DNA of 64,000 bases from Lachnospiraceae bacterium UBA7205 (GCA_002490665.1 DKUL01000057.1:124001-188000); one strand, 5' to 3'; positions 57,801-63,893 are shown, numbered from the stretch's first letter. Translations and numbers: made by a program. Notes: generated from the letters alone by a model not told the origin.

Positions 57801-58451
57801 TGTCTCCATCGACTCGCCGTCAACCTCGACGTGAATCCAGCTGTCCACTGCCTGCTGGAACGCGCTGCATTTACTGTCCGATACATACTCCGTGATGAAG
57901 TGCAGATCGTTTTCGCCAAGCACGCGGGTAAATCCATTGTTAGCCTGCGCGTAGGCATCCGCCTTTCTGTCGTCAAGAACAATCCTTGCCGCGGATGTCG
58001 TGACAGCCGGCACGTCTTCTGCCGGCTGGGTTGTCGTCTCACCCTCCGCCGCTATCCCAGCCGTGGTTTCAGTCTCGTCATCATCTGTCTCGATAGCGGA
58101 CGACTGCGTTTCTCCGTCAGTGGTCTCACCAGTCCCCTGCACGGATTCCTCCGCCGCCTGCGACTGCCCGCCAGATGCCGGAGCATCGGTCTCGCTGGTT
58201 GTTTCAGACGCTTCCGCGCCTGACGCCGTATCTGTCCCGGCATCCTGCCCCGCCCCGGACTCCGGCGCACCTACGGCATTCTCGCCGATATTGTCCGCCT
58301 GCGTGTTTTCATCTGCCGCTGTCTCTTCTGCCGCCTGGCTCTCCGATGCCAGCGCTGTCACTGGCATTGACTGGAATGCCATTGCCACACTCAGCATGAC
58401 TGGCAGCGCATGTTTTAGCAAAGCATGCTTAAACAGGTTTCGTCTAAACAT
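42825..58451 (-). CDS. giant secreted repeat protein 2 (5208 residues; paralogue of giant 1)
   Basis: An exported protein of roughly 0.57 MDa. The signal peptide resembles that of giant 1 and is probably cut after TALA (residue 35). Residues 36-155 are a Thr/Glu/Ser/Ala-rich linker. MBG-like domains follow (about 160-1500), then a Big_2 domain near 1490-1590 (MAVGERQQLNLKI, ISLDPETGAVTAL), FN3-like segments, and a Big-type domain near 2240-2330 (WKSSNTKVAAV). From about 2380 to the end I count about 29 PPC-like repeats. Three consecutive repeats (around 45.0-45.9 kb) are unusually alike, indicating recent duplication. The start at 58451 (MFRRNLFK) aligns with giant 1 and has AAGGAG 9 nt upstream; the ATG at 58457 is too close. 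No cell-wall anchor is visible. Function unknown. Confidence 0.85.
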   Translation of the reverse strand: MFRRNLFKHALLKHALPVMLSVAMAFQSMPVTALASESQAAEETAADENTQADNIGENAVGAPESGAGQDAGTDTASGAEASETTSETDAPASGGQSQAAEESVQGTGETTDGETQSSAIETDDDETETTAGIAAEGETTTQPAEDVPAVTTSAARIVLDDRKADAYAQANNGFTRVLGENDLHFITEYVSDSKCSAFQQAVDSWIHVEVDGESMETLKDRLTYKWVRKAAAEGETDTPFVNAFPTDAGSYTLTVSMDLSGVDGICSKLEKELTVLLTIEKAEVELVFDKGAVPGKTAAEYMEEVNENYIIRYKDGNYNVSRDILAAKDTALPLQLFVVDDSSERRPMDAAERFGRDMDYVLTIGDIALTEHAAGNYSLAVEESYRIKVGERRKTQVRFTLKDAGEDLIQIYSPEKAWTVDEVAKDLFAEAVTDESGAIMKAGGAPTVFVQDKDGGFDTVLEGAVPAAAWYTRIRLSSGSSFKADEEAGEIADGEFVYKPMDAEPVDAGEYYIIWRYPGDEGAYEKSHSEAVRFTIDPAPVVIKIDPESLTAANFRDGMTADDVTKALSAISYGVYPMVKNEETGVAEAGSEALETAPDFWGTSYSGGILNSDKDKTQYYVPEFILERRIASVTRKDEEPVDVDPRAVEWEEVTGVLRVVTEDADELKEIDLPDGILASTLESAAFTFRVRFTGYKVLYDNDGKKLQSAKGRLLITDVTTNSADRNHLVDITSKTLEDTALSVPVEGMRTERVQIVTDDIVAAFMADNKESLEPQADSGADGGIRQGTLENPAAKIYDQKALFGNRASYKQAKVYQVGADGGIGGALPVASTDDALSYVWSYATLDSYEAFLKKWDAEQRQYRDFDEFLSKNEGELGWTDAADGTFDTFKGVGFYRLTVTYNDPEYVYQSAKAAVYFKVVRQEVIVVPVARYVKDGENISSMKSGLGKVNKEDFTIYKLPHNSMEEYNALTDDSRGDYALPADEEIAAYEAENGHQPDMELATIQWQVLRKAKDPASGQDKEPAEWIPADGTVFDRDFTYGVAVHWTGRIGWLDGNDRIKDFNYTTWDEKTYQLTKEERHHESVAPVSFYDQQIYVEADAEKIKALGHVYDGEPVDLNKVVQALGFFTDEALTEESRIPAESIVNTGDSYDPAKINIYWVKDGKWYENKNAVYGGTYTLGLRYEGGALRMGADAAASAQDKSASVTYAPLSENGRKLCTEVTLTVSPREITITPKTLPTDILYAGEKADALLTEGIDVQGIVEKDQVFFDYAEIAAGSFDVTWDGKNEDGTDKEGFAYRYNIDKKGGYPAFNGAASYIIQRDDREIKAPDKEYLRFGGKYTIKLTNDLVSPLQESYTVIHGTAAVVIDQRGSADITAINSTLSAKGIAYDFDGATYTIKPRGAVKFYDSKEPQTVIGRNGKETLQDTNILGFQIYAPKEYWNDFGAAKEHFVYQNAIWNAGGYFLSSDTWNQNRYIKVVFPLTEEDTAKTFCITWEDGYTETFTLADVVLADDFTKAVAPKSMAFNGVVSKMAVGERQQLNLKITKAQMGDVIRIRYRIKGGATKNEYISLDPETGAVTALRAGKEATVIEAYPVYKNADGDFVPVRDSKGKEAKAASTKITVREVTASSVKKITALDESAKLYFTVPDDGYRREIYVVDVTKGTAYENRKKWKPADFDKAIADMKNGQWKAAGFAVQPVYSYAKNEKLDTKALNREYDKKLKAHIKKIAGIEAGHEYIFYVRNVSAARMLDDGSVVALSAGGAVKKFKTTKPQVQDLALDFTIKTSDADKKNTVTHPVNPDGTIDMDTYTVELSAKKAQLNVYGYFSDRAGGNDAAEQPDQRKYSLVPTLKEEKAALKNYLMPKLGYTIYDSKETKPFEPGREQSKYARISNKGLITLKGVDLNGRKTVYIYVRDNTQHEDDYGYDAQIALTITAVPASFAGKKVKMTVGQTIRLSDCLEYKDAKKKKIPDYRSCGVTMTKEMIAAAKENGFEIRDAGADRLEHDWEITAVSPNKAGFDLAVTDFDADGSPMETTVKLTSAQIDAVKGLKVTYVDNRAVTVTFTHPANSNEADDGSVYDYAVEVKDARGNVVDKVVIGNPYRISDIDNVDAKELKNALSWLQYKKTDIDEATGKIKVDGSSTYPAFNYYTGTRAKTKTFAYTFYNTKLVKLSSYTISVTPLYGNQKAEKAATVRTKTTDLPTSYKNVDLTGDLEHRLGGSSINIYNYQLYKDDPDQNNYGKPITKPYWFIAGNIYTLRLDSWNISTKDRICDPLTWKSSNTKVAAVKGNPGTFSATFKALSPGTTTISLTSKVTKKVIARWMVTVYAVKDGSGYGGDYEPAWNSFYEKILALYDPDYEGRLEVLSEDVPLVIKNDDPETETWVSFTAPHYGTYRFQIPSNTFYDGSDGRVIADKTNKIFLEKNQKVYFRVKGDMTVTVTGSELVRLTKAHTKESPLEVKAGSDVTFTAWEDNVYTFYQNGKKLEDKKLRAGETDIFSVKEDGNMYVTCREEVAAEELKLGSHPTSTVELDMDNQVRYVSFTAGTAGVYTFAYKETDGVAVNFTTAAGDAPVRVEPDITNGAEETVRSFRLAEGEKLVIEWKAVPEITDAEKRFTVSVTVTGAEQRRKIEGTSIAIPKGTTEIVEYVVPLFTTEKAQFYFEVNGEEGGRIEKYYDKDYDEVDIQGDCLTVSKTSAIQAGDSIYIQVTAGNGAEGDTEAKDAALTVTQVPVTAITDTAAVTIDNDTRQWYTFTAPKDGYYAFGATVAARASEDTTPTHTVSVDICKELFGSADVAANVKTEKILSMKTGEKLALRLNHNTVADIVKDDGTTEAVKSDVTMSVKALDIQRLILDEEKTVEPIAAESREVRYYSFTASVRADYTISWKPADAAKDNANVTFLTSPGSAQSSVVQGSYTRTLNAGETRYIKVQANDAESANPASGALLVTAANLRADALTAGAPYSFTLEDKDEKGAKQIVKFTAEEEGIYEIATTVGENPVNGLSYAYPEIKTSGGITVETPYGSVSLKKGETAYLTLSFSAKGSVVKETKGTITISPKAKELVEESTEISVPKDSVQEYIFTIPETGRYEFRADYDKEKASVQWVYEDGSYLMKNTKVKATVTGLDETAGASVKLYRPALIHASVLSVGMNPIAIETGKTQYYELSVSTPVNYSFDVSAIEDGKAGISMERAMNKENTWRGLSDGASVSMKKDDRMIIKMSSASAKKDASCVLNVTANTELRLGGNELHLEAGETVGLTYHAYETGYYSFNINQPGAQLVLKAGGITTVGDSFYDIAKLNAKGARSYTLTNEGSSAADVIVTMKAVEPVVVEPGKDNPAATDVSIAAGEWAHFALKTFKKGTYAIKIADAGKGADLKVYLGNVDAADELKKAADGVYLEKDLNGETLLRIQNDGLQETKVTVKVTLCEAQPLPQEPVTLGRNESMLVSFVAPEENRYFIAKDNEQVNMTLVSKNGEPRTGTVADYTEELLDKGDKIVYRLAYEPAETDKNAEASQTVTARIAPVQPVIIEEEAVSVTIAENDSRTVWYQLTAKEDATYTFALEDTYHNPEDVTFECRFYRDIKASTSDNKAEQYLKAGEKIFIKAQYTEAGTYTLSYTMMKAATETGTTVLDFSYAGEEQEVKFVVPRGGIYRITAAAIRGKFKVAGRIGDKEAFNTFNASASRETVLFNQGDIVTITITANQAGKSSVSLRIEEVSVADTLEPGREVSGLTDTAKDRYYEMRVKEKALYAVTAGGEPAVTYSCTRRGVSESETALNGTDYVELDVNDRIILKVPKTDSEKLYTVRVEKVDAISLDGKNTEESPFAAGEVENAYYGFTTGKAYVRYTVPEDGDYYIAVQTVNAAASYDGQVTDTPSARTGSGETGIQTLAKGQTVTFTFTNNMPKDENAPEKDYREAVFRFTLKKVAAASDNAMNAGEPKSGTLAAKESVSFQFTAAEAGRYVIGFNGSNCVLDGEWNYGKRLAKDESITLTIENTSEKAGSYELTVTKLTPIPLTLGEPAETLLAEGEAVLYEFTAKGTESDGTMYQFYSNKAGFLYTVINADGEVVYERNNADYGNFEYELKENDKVELLLEHGHGNVNIRMTVKKVEYIPIKLGETVSEDLEWDEKAYYVFTSEDDAPDGTEYRGVLDNEKVVFKMLNVAEMGEDGTLQEPTLRFGFPITLKKGEKLLMDVMGDLGQPGKFCLTMEKTAEPEIPYEPIALDETKRGKLEADGKAGYEFTADDAAADGTLYSVYFDGASCSYSRTTTVTDADGTAKEEVTSGTLRSGSNEFTWKKGDKIRFTAGNAGKYELTVKKAVYTPLTLDMTVSKTLRAKETAYYQFTAQDEPETGATETLYQVYGTARYTVEKVTTKEDGTTTTEPVAAASEYRLQKGQALRFKVTNGGSAVSTIQLTIKKAVYAPMSLGKVVEGRLKSGEYAYYQFTSQDEPAQGETTTKYHVYGNAEYTVRKVSKNEDGAMTIVELPIASEYDLEKGQSLQFTVTSSGSPTEGYDLTIVKYEERAITVDSMTETGRLGKGQKAVYVFSYEGETPADYAVSFQQKEHVTVTVEQNGSALDDAGQKVTLSKGDKLTITVSAAEDVDNFTFSLNRLVPETITLGTRTDLKKLSAGKTAYYQYTVGEDGSYVIAMTESHDGALSLDYEITRADGTGTETGTVSGNIKKLADLRKDDVILFRVSVSGTTEVTVCSFSLLLQKAAAGESATALPWNGTLQPGEVKQFRFTVPEAEKEEILGYYIILTSSADVKYCHGDVFEASRHGFIDTAEDLELIVANTSMYSAVDCSIEVQKKEILEMGTYTGTLEPDEYRYFTFPGESTNEDVLYYYFKNMTANKCTIEVINSHNEWKLYSYGMNTHSSAYVARVRNNNAKNANTYSFELRNAWRDNIADVFQKDYELDREESVYFEVTAPEDKELFVSISNAQLNWYGGTDKAEVNTVLSKGAVYGMTAGAKHYFKVENGYSKASFTMNVKETPDMMPLKLNAWASAYISPGQYARYEFEAPEEGTYFVLVEGDIRNAPYQCLYYTSDGNEKEFVNPQTFDLAANDRITLRFENKSTTVKSRRCSVQMLKVTAMEPNVPNEILLETYGEVYCLAVPVESAGDYTINGQVTETSGGNFWVRCLNLNSTYNTNIFYDSSSPSYANRDLSTISMKTGETIYIKVWKNTIGSYNPSTPYNKSITITVTLKRPKTDS

Positions 58452-58556
58452 TATCATAGTCTCCTTCCATGTTTTATCAGGTTAATCAGTATCACGTGTC
58501 ATTTATCATATTGTCCAATAAACATTCTGGCAAAAAATGCCAGTCCCACATAAATG

Positions 58557-58585
58557 ATTATACTTAACATTTTTCTTTTTGGTAA
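58557..58585 (-). promoter_or_regulatory. promoter of giant gene 2
   Basis: TTACCA (58580-58585), 17 bp, TATAAT (58557-58562) on the minus strand. It shares TTACCAAA and the TTAAG before the -10 with giant gene 1's promoter. The leader of about 100 nt contains the small hairpin CTGGCA/TGCCAG. Confidence 0.7.
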
Positions 58586-58782
58586 CCCCTTTTTCCTATA
58601 TTTTTTTCGTTTATTTCTACAATCTTTTTCACAATACGCAATATCTTTTTATTAATTTTGTATGTTTTGATTGTTTCATTTTGCAATATGCACAAATTAT
58701 GTCTGCAAATATTATTTTTATTCGTTTATATAAACAACTGTTTATTTGTATTGTCCATCTGCAATCGTCTGCCCCCAGACAT
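58586..58782. other. very A/T-rich spacer upstream of giant gene 2
   Basis: Low-GC sequence between the giant promoter and the MerR-gene terminator. No gene, and no clear site beyond A/T tracts that might act as an UP element or nucleoid-protein target. Confidence 0.3.
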
Positions 58783-58839
58783 AAAAAAACCTCCTTTCTG
58801 ATAAGAATTGTCATATCTTGATTCTTACCAAAAAAGAGG
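58783..58839 (-). terminator. terminator of the gdpP-rplI-dnaB-merR operon
   Basis: A long imperfect hairpin (outer CCTC/GAGG, inner GATAAGAAT/ATTCTTAC) is followed by T7 on the minus strand, about 25 bp past the MerR-type gene. Confidence 0.8.
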
Positions 58840-58861
58840 CATTTTCAGGCAGCACTCCTTT

Positions 58862-59818
58862 TTATTTTGCTTCCACTGTCTTTGCTTCCGTATTTTTGCG
58901 GAACAGATGAAACTCCTTTTTCGCCTTAGGCTGTGCTTTTTCCTTCTCCTTGTCCTTAAAACCGGGAAATGCGATTGTCTTGTCCTTATTTTTTTCCTTA
59001 TTTTTCTCCTTCATTTTCACGCTCTTGCCACTGTACTGCCGCAGCAGTTCATCTATGCGCTTATAATACTCCTCATTGCGCTTGTCCTCCTGTTCGTACC
59101 TTCCTGTAATGCGTTCCTCGTCGCGCTCCTCCATCAGCCGGAACTGGTAGTCAAGCTCCTTGCACAAATCGCCTTTGACGCTTTCCGATATGCGCTGTAC
59201 AAGATGTTCTGCCATCTCCTCGTTATTGGACGCCACCGCCTCCTTAATCAGCTTCTGGAATAAATACTGCAGGCGCATTGTCTGTTCCTTTGTCGCCTCC
59301 TTTACCGGGCTTTCCGCGGAATATGCGCCTGTCTCGTCAAGCGAATGCATCTCCTTTATCTCAATCATGTTTTTCATACTGCTCCTGCCGCTGTCTTCCG
59401 TCTCCGTATCCTTTGCGGGCTCATCAGCCGCTGCTTTGGTCTCCTCGTGCTTCCTGTTTCCGAATCTTTCGTTCCACCGAATTTCCTCCGAGCTTTTTAA
59501 TGGCACCATCTTTGTCTCTCCTAACCTTGATATTTTTGTCAACTGCTTTTGTGCAAAGGGATTATCTGCCCTCATACCATCCTCTCCTTCACTGTACATC
59601 TGGTTTAACAAAGTTTTCACAGCCTTGAGCTGCAATCCCTGGTCTTTCAAGTCTTTTATCTGTATAAAACGGTCGATATCCTCTTTCGTATAGATTCTGT
59701 GCCCCTGCTCATTGCGTCTGATTGGCAGTTCCAGTTCTTCCTCCCAGTATCTTAGCACATGGGATTCCACATGCACCTCTTTCGCAGCCTCATTAATCAA
59801 ATATCTCTCTTTTTCCAC
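58862..59818 (-). CDS. MerR-type DNA-binding protein with long coiled coil
   Basis: The protein of 318 residues has a MerR-like winged helix at the N terminus (about 1-70; LINEAAKEVHVESHVLRYWE, GHRIYTKEDIDRFIQI), a charged linker, and a predicted coiled coil with Lys/Glu-rich tail (about 190-318). This layout recalls RacA/DUF3967-type chromosome-anchoring proteins rather than metal-sensing MerR regulators. It starts with GTG, 8 nt after AAAGGAG. It follows dnaB, from which it is separated by a hairpin (59874-59903), so it may be partly independent. A role in chromosome organisation is inference. Confidence 0.8.
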   Translation of the reverse strand: MEKERYLINEAAKEVHVESHVLRYWEEELELPIRRNEQGHRIYTKEDIDRFIQIKDLKDQGLQLKAVKTLLNQMYSEGEDGMRADNPFAQKQLTKISRLGETKMVPLKSSEEIRWNERFGNRKHEETKAAADEPAKDTETEDSGRSSMKNMIEIKEMHSLDETGAYSAESPVKEATKEQTMRLQYLFQKLIKEAVASNNEEMAEHLVQRISESVKGDLCKELDYQFRLMEERDEERITGRYEQEDKRNEEYYKRIDELLRQYSGKSVKMKEKNKEKNKDKTIAFPGFKDKEKEKAQPKAKKEFHLFRKNTEAKTVEAK

Positions 59819-59873
59819 TTTTCAATCTCCTTTCTTGTCGTATCCAATCCTATTTTGTCAAATTTATATGTAA

Positions 59874-59903
59874 AAAGAGGACTGGTGTCACCCTGTCCTC
59901 TTT
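59874..59903 (-). terminator. hairpin between dnaB and the MerR-type gene
   Basis: On the minus strand AAAGAGGAC/GTCCTCTTT with a 12-nt loop and a following T5. It lies just past the dnaB stop but upstream... in transcription order, after dnaB; the position relative to the merR start at 59818 makes it a dnaB terminator or attenuator. Confidence 0.7.
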
Positions 59904-59922
59904 AGTAAAAAAAATACACTAT

Positions 59923-61260
59923 TTATTTTGCAAGATTCGCAAACTGCGTGTAGTCTGGCAGCCAGGCAAGGTTAATCGTCCCGATTGCGCCATTCCTCTG
60001 CTTGGCAATAATGATCTCTGCCACATTCTTAAGCTCCGTGTCCTTATTGTAATAGTCATCGCGATAGATAAACATGACGACATCGGCATCCTGCTCAATC
60101 GCGCCCGACTCCCGCAAATCCGAGAGCATCGGTCTGTGGTCCGGCCGCTGTTCAACAGCACGTGAAAGCTGCGAGAGGGCGATGACCGGCACATGGAGTT
60201 CCCGCGCCAGTGCCTTCAGCGACCTTGATATCTCCGAAATCTCCTGCTGCCGGGACTCGTTCTTTCCCGACCCCGTCATCAGCTGCAAATAGTCTATGAT
60301 AATCATCTGCAAGTCGTACTCAAGCTTAAACTTCCTGCACTTGGAACGAAGCTCGCCAATGCTGATACCCGGTGTGTCATCAATCAGCAGCCGGGACCTG
60401 CCAATTACATCGGCGCCCTCTATCAGGCGCTCCCACTCGTCATCCTTCATGTTTCCTGTCCGGATTGACTGCGAATTCACTTTTGATTCAAGGGACAGCA
60501 GACGGTTTACCAGCTGTTCCTTTGACATTTCCAGCGAAAAAACTGCCACTGCCCTGCCGTCATGGAATGCGACATGCTGCGCAATATTCAATACAAACGC
60601 CGTCTTTCCCATGGAAGGGCGCGCAGCCACAAGTATCAGGTCGGACGGCTGGAACCCGGCAGTTTTGTAGTCCAAATCAAGAAATCCTGTCGCGATACCC
60701 GTGACGGCGCCCTTATTTTTGGATGCCTCCTCAATCAGGTTCATCGCGTTCATGACAATCTGCCGAATCGGTACAAAGTCCCCATTGTTTCTCTTCTGTA
60801 CAATATCAAAAATGCTCTTCTCCGAGGTTTCAAGAATTGCCTCCAGGGAGTCATTCTGCGCGTAGCAGCTGTTTGCTATCTCCTCATTCACGCGGATGAG
60901 CTTCCGCAGTACCGCCTTCTCTGCAACAATATTGGCATAATATTTTATGTTTGCGGATGTCGGAACCGCGTCCATGACATCCCTTATGTACTCCAGACTG
61001 TAAATCTCGGGCGGCACGCCTTTTTCCTTGAGCCGCTCCTGCAGCGTCACGAGGTCCACCGGCTTTCCCTCGTCATTTAGTTCCACCATGGCATCAAACA
61101 AAATGCCATACTGCTTCCCATAAAAGTCATCGCCGCTAATCTGTTCACTCGCTACGGTAATGGCCTCCTTGTCCATCAGCATGGAACCGATTACCGACTG
61201 CTCCGCCTCTATGCTGTGAGGCAGGACCCTTTTTAAAACCGCCTCATCCATTTCCGGCAT
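59923..61260 (-). CDS. dnaB: replicative DNA helicase DnaB (DnaC in Bacillus)
   Basis: This hexameric helicase unwinds DNA at the replication fork (445 residues from the chosen start). The N-terminal primase-interacting domain (PHSIEAEQSVIGSMLMD) is followed by a linker and the RecA-like domain with Walker A ARPSMGKTA, Walker B MIIIDYLQLM, and the conserved SRSLKALARELHVPVIALSQ and LSDLRESGAIEQDAD. The ATG at 61260 (MPEMDE) is preferred; the ORF extends to 61296, but GGGAGGG lies inside that extension, and a TTG at 61269 is possible. Part of gdpP-rplI-dnaB, a conserved order in Firmicutes. Confidence 0.97.
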   Translation of the reverse strand: MPEMDEAVLKRVLPHSIEAEQSVIGSMLMDKEAITVASEQISGDDFYGKQYGILFDAMVELNDEGKPVDLVTLQERLKEKGVPPEIYSLEYIRDVMDAVPTSANIKYYANIVAEKAVLRKLIRVNEEIANSCYAQNDSLEAILETSEKSIFDIVQKRNNGDFVPIRQIVMNAMNLIEEASKNKGAVTGIATGFLDLDYKTAGFQPSDLILVAARPSMGKTAFVLNIAQHVAFHDGRAVAVFSLEMSKEQLVNRLLSLESKVNSQSIRTGNMKDDEWERLIEGADVIGRSRLLIDDTPGISIGELRSKCRKFKLEYDLQMIIIDYLQLMTGSGKNESRQQEISEISRSLKALARELHVPVIALSQLSRAVEQRPDHRPMLSDLRESGAIEQDADVVMFIYRDDYYNKDTELKNVAEIIIAKQRNGAIGTINLAWLPDYTQFANLAK

Positions 61261-61302
61261 AATAACCAACGTCCCTCCCTTATCCTTAGTACACAAAACG
61301 TT

Positions 61303-61749
61303 TTACGTTGCGTCGACATGTACCCTGAGCTTTGCTGATACCTTTGGATGCAGCCTGACTGTAACCTCATGTGTGCCAGCCATTTTTATCGCCTCGTTCA
61401 GCTGTATTTTTTTCTTGTCAATCTCCCTGTTGTACTGGTCTGCGACAGCCTTCGCAATTTCCTTTGACGATACCGAGCCAAATGTTTTTCCGCCCTCTCC
61501 GCCTTTTATCTCCACCCTGACAGTCATCTGTTCAAGCTCTGCCGCAAATGCCTGCGCCGCTTCCAGCTGCTCCCTGGCTATCTTTTCCTCATTCTTCTTC
61601 TGAAGCTTTAATGTGTTCATGTTGGCGTCGGTAGCCTCCACACCTAATTTCTTGGGAAGGATGCAGTTTTTGGCATATCCGTCCTTGAGCTCTACCAAAT
61701 CGCCCTTCTTTCCCACTGATTTTACGTCCTCCAATAAAATTACCTTCAT
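61303..61749 (-). CDS. rplI: ribosomal protein bL9
   Basis: A 50S subunit protein of 148 residues that binds 23S rRNA. The signature MKVILLEDVKSVGKKGDLVE and the KDGYAKNCILPK region (N-terminal domain), the connecting helix (about 40-75) and the C-terminal domain (GKTFGSVSSKEIAKAV) are complete. AAGGA precedes the ATG. Encoded between gdpP and dnaB, the standard arrangement. Confidence 0.98.
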   Translation of the reverse strand: MKVILLEDVKSVGKKGDLVELKDGYAKNCILPKKLGVEATDANMNTLKLQKKNEEKIAREQLEAAQAFAAELEQMTVRVEIKGGEGGKTFGSVSSKEIAKAVADQYNREIDKKKIQLNEAIKMAGTHEVTVRLHPKVSAKLRVHVDAT

Positions 61750-61786
61750 AATGCTTGTCCTTTCTGTATTCTAACGAAATACCCTC

Positions 61787-63829
61787 CTAAATGGCGCCTT
61801 CCTCCAGCATCTGGTTCAGTATGTCTTTTACGACAAATATCGCCCTCTCCGGAGTGGTATCAGTCAGCTGTGCCCCTGCAATGTTCATATGTCCGCCTCC
61901 GCCGAGGCGTTCCATGACAATCTGCACATTGACCTCATCAATTGACCTTGCGGATATATATATCTTACCGTTATATTCCGTAACCACAAAGCTCGCCTTA
62001 ATGCCATTGATATCCAGCAGCTCATTTGCCGCCTGCGCCCCGACCTCCGTCGGGCTGTCAAGCCCCTCCGAGGGGCATATTCCCATGGCATAGGCGTTCT
62101 TGTAAATCTCGGCGTTTCGAATTGCTTCCGCCTTTGCCTTGTACTCCTTGGCGCCATCCCGGAACATCTTCCGGACCCTTGTCACATCCGCGCCGCACCG
62201 GCGCAGAAACGCCGCCGCCTCAAATGTCCGCACACCGGTTTTCGCCGTAAAGTTGTTCGTATCCACCATAACACCCGAATACATGCAGTCCGCCTCATTG
62301 CTCCGCACCTTGACCGTGCCCGCTATATACTGAAGCACCTCGGCAACCATCTCACAGGTGCTCGACGCATACGGCTCCACATACGACAGGGTAGCGCTTT
62401 CTATCACTTCCGAACTCTGCCTGTGGTGGTCGAGGACTACCACGGTCTTGCAGCTGCGGATTAAATCCGGGCACTCCGTTATGCTGGGCTTGTTCACATC
62501 GACCACCACCAGCACCGTACTGCTGTCCGCAATCTCCTGCGCCTCGGCACTGCTGATGATAAAATCCTCCTCGTACACATTCCTGTCCCGAAACAGTTCG
62601 ACCAACGGCTTCACCGAAGTCGTGATATCATTGATGACAATATGCGATTTTCTGTCGAGCGCCCTCGCAATGCAGCTGATACCCACTGCCGCGCCAAACG
62701 CATCGGCATCCGCCAGACGGTGCCCCATAATCAGCACCTTGTCCTTGCTCGTGATAATCTCCTGAAGGGCATTCGCCTTCACACGCGCCTTCACGCGTGT
62801 ATTCTTCTCTATCTGCTGGCTCTTTCCACCATAGTATACGATGGAATCCGGCGACTTCACCACTGCCTGGTCGCCGCCGCGCCCCAGCGCCAGGTCAATT
62901 GCCGTCCGCGCGAACTCGCAGTTCTGAATATATGTAGGCGCATCAACACCCATACCGATACTCACGGTGACAGCCATCTCGTTTCCGATATTGACCGTCT
63001 TGACATCCTCGAGCAAATCGAAGCGTGACTCCTTGAGGTTCGCCAGCGCTTTTTTGCGGATTATCACCAGATACTTGTCCTTCTCCGTCTTGCGGGCAAT
63101 GCCGTCCACGGACGAAATGTATTTATTGATTTTCCTGTCAATCAGCGCCATCAGAAGCGATCTCCTGACATCCTCGACGCTCTCAAGCGCCTCATCATAG
63201 TTATCAATGTAAATCATTCCCACGACAAGGCTCTGCTCGTCATTCTCGCGCAGCGCACGTTTCAGGTTCGTCTCGTCGAAAAGGTATCCCGCTATCAGGA
63301 AATTCTCATTTCCGGCGCTTTCAATCACTTCGCTGTTATCCAGCACATCCTTTATGGAAATTCTTTTTAATTTCAGGACATACTCCCTTTCCTCAAAAGA
63401 AATTTCCATCTCCGTATCCTCGTCAAATTCGAGCTTGTCCTTCGTCACCGCCGGAAAAACAGTACTGATGGGCTTGCGGTATCCCTTCTCCTTGTGAATA
63501 ATCCGCTCAAAGGCAATGTTTGTCCATATAATCTTGCCCGCTTCATCCATCAGCACATGCGGAAGCTCCAGATCCCGCAGGAGCTTTCGCTGAACCTGCC
63601 CATACTGCGTCGCAAAATTAATGAATTCATTCATAATAATGGGCTTGTTCCGGTACAGCAGCGCACTGTTCACAATCAGATAGAATGCCAAAAAGCCTGA
63701 AACACAGATGCCGGCCTTAATATTTAAAAAATAAATTCCAACGTTTACCAGAGCCAAAAAGATGCCAAGTATCAGGGTTGTCTGAAGATATATTTTCAAA
63801 TGTCCTTTTAATCTTACTTTCTGCTTCAT
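61787..63829 (-). CDS. gdpP: cyclic-di-AMP phosphodiesterase GdpP
   Basis: A membrane-bound enzyme of 680 residues that hydrolyses c-di-AMP. Two membrane helices (about 12-52), a PAS domain (about 80-150), a degenerate GGDEF-like domain (about 180-310), and the DHH/DHHA1 catalytic part: GHRLADADAFGAAVG (about 368-382), LDHHRQSS (about 464-471) and GGGGHMNIAGAQL (about 641-653). The GGDEF signature is lost, as usual for the family. GGGAGG lies upstream of the ATG. First gene of the gdpP-rplI-dnaB cluster; loss of this enzyme is known to raise c-di-AMP and affect wall stress and osmotic responses. Confidence 0.95.
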   Translation of the reverse strand: MKQKVRLKGHLKIYLQTTLILGIFLALVNVGIYFLNIKAGICVSGFLAFYLIVNSALLYRNKPIIMNEFINFATQYGQVQRKLLRDLELPHVLMDEAGKIIWTNIAFERIIHKEKGYRKPISTVFPAVTKDKLEFDEDTEMEISFEEREYVLKLKRISIKDVLDNSEVIESAGNENFLIAGYLFDETNLKRALRENDEQSLVVGMIYIDNYDEALESVEDVRRSLLMALIDRKINKYISSVDGIARKTEKDKYLVIIRKKALANLKESRFDLLEDVKTVNIGNEMAVTVSIGMGVDAPTYIQNCEFARTAIDLALGRGGDQAVVKSPDSIVYYGGKSQQIEKNTRVKARVKANALQEIITSKDKVLIMGHRLADADAFGAAVGISCIARALDRKSHIVINDITTSVKPLVELFRDRNVYEEDFIISSAEAQEIADSSTVLVVVDVNKPSITECPDLIRSCKTVVVLDHHRQSSEVIESATLSYVEPYASSTCEMVAEVLQYIAGTVKVRSNEADCMYSGVMVDTNNFTAKTGVRTFEAAAFLRRCGADVTRVRKMFRDGAKEYKAKAEAIRNAEIYKNAYAMGICPSEGLDSPTEVGAQAANELLDINGIKASFVVTEYNGKIYISARSIDEVNVQIVMERLGGGGHMNIAGAQLTDTTPERAIFVVKDILNQMLEEGAI

Positions 63830-63893
63830 GTATGATACCTCCCGTAAACACGTTTCGGGACACGAAAAGTCTTATCTTTATTATTTCTTATCT

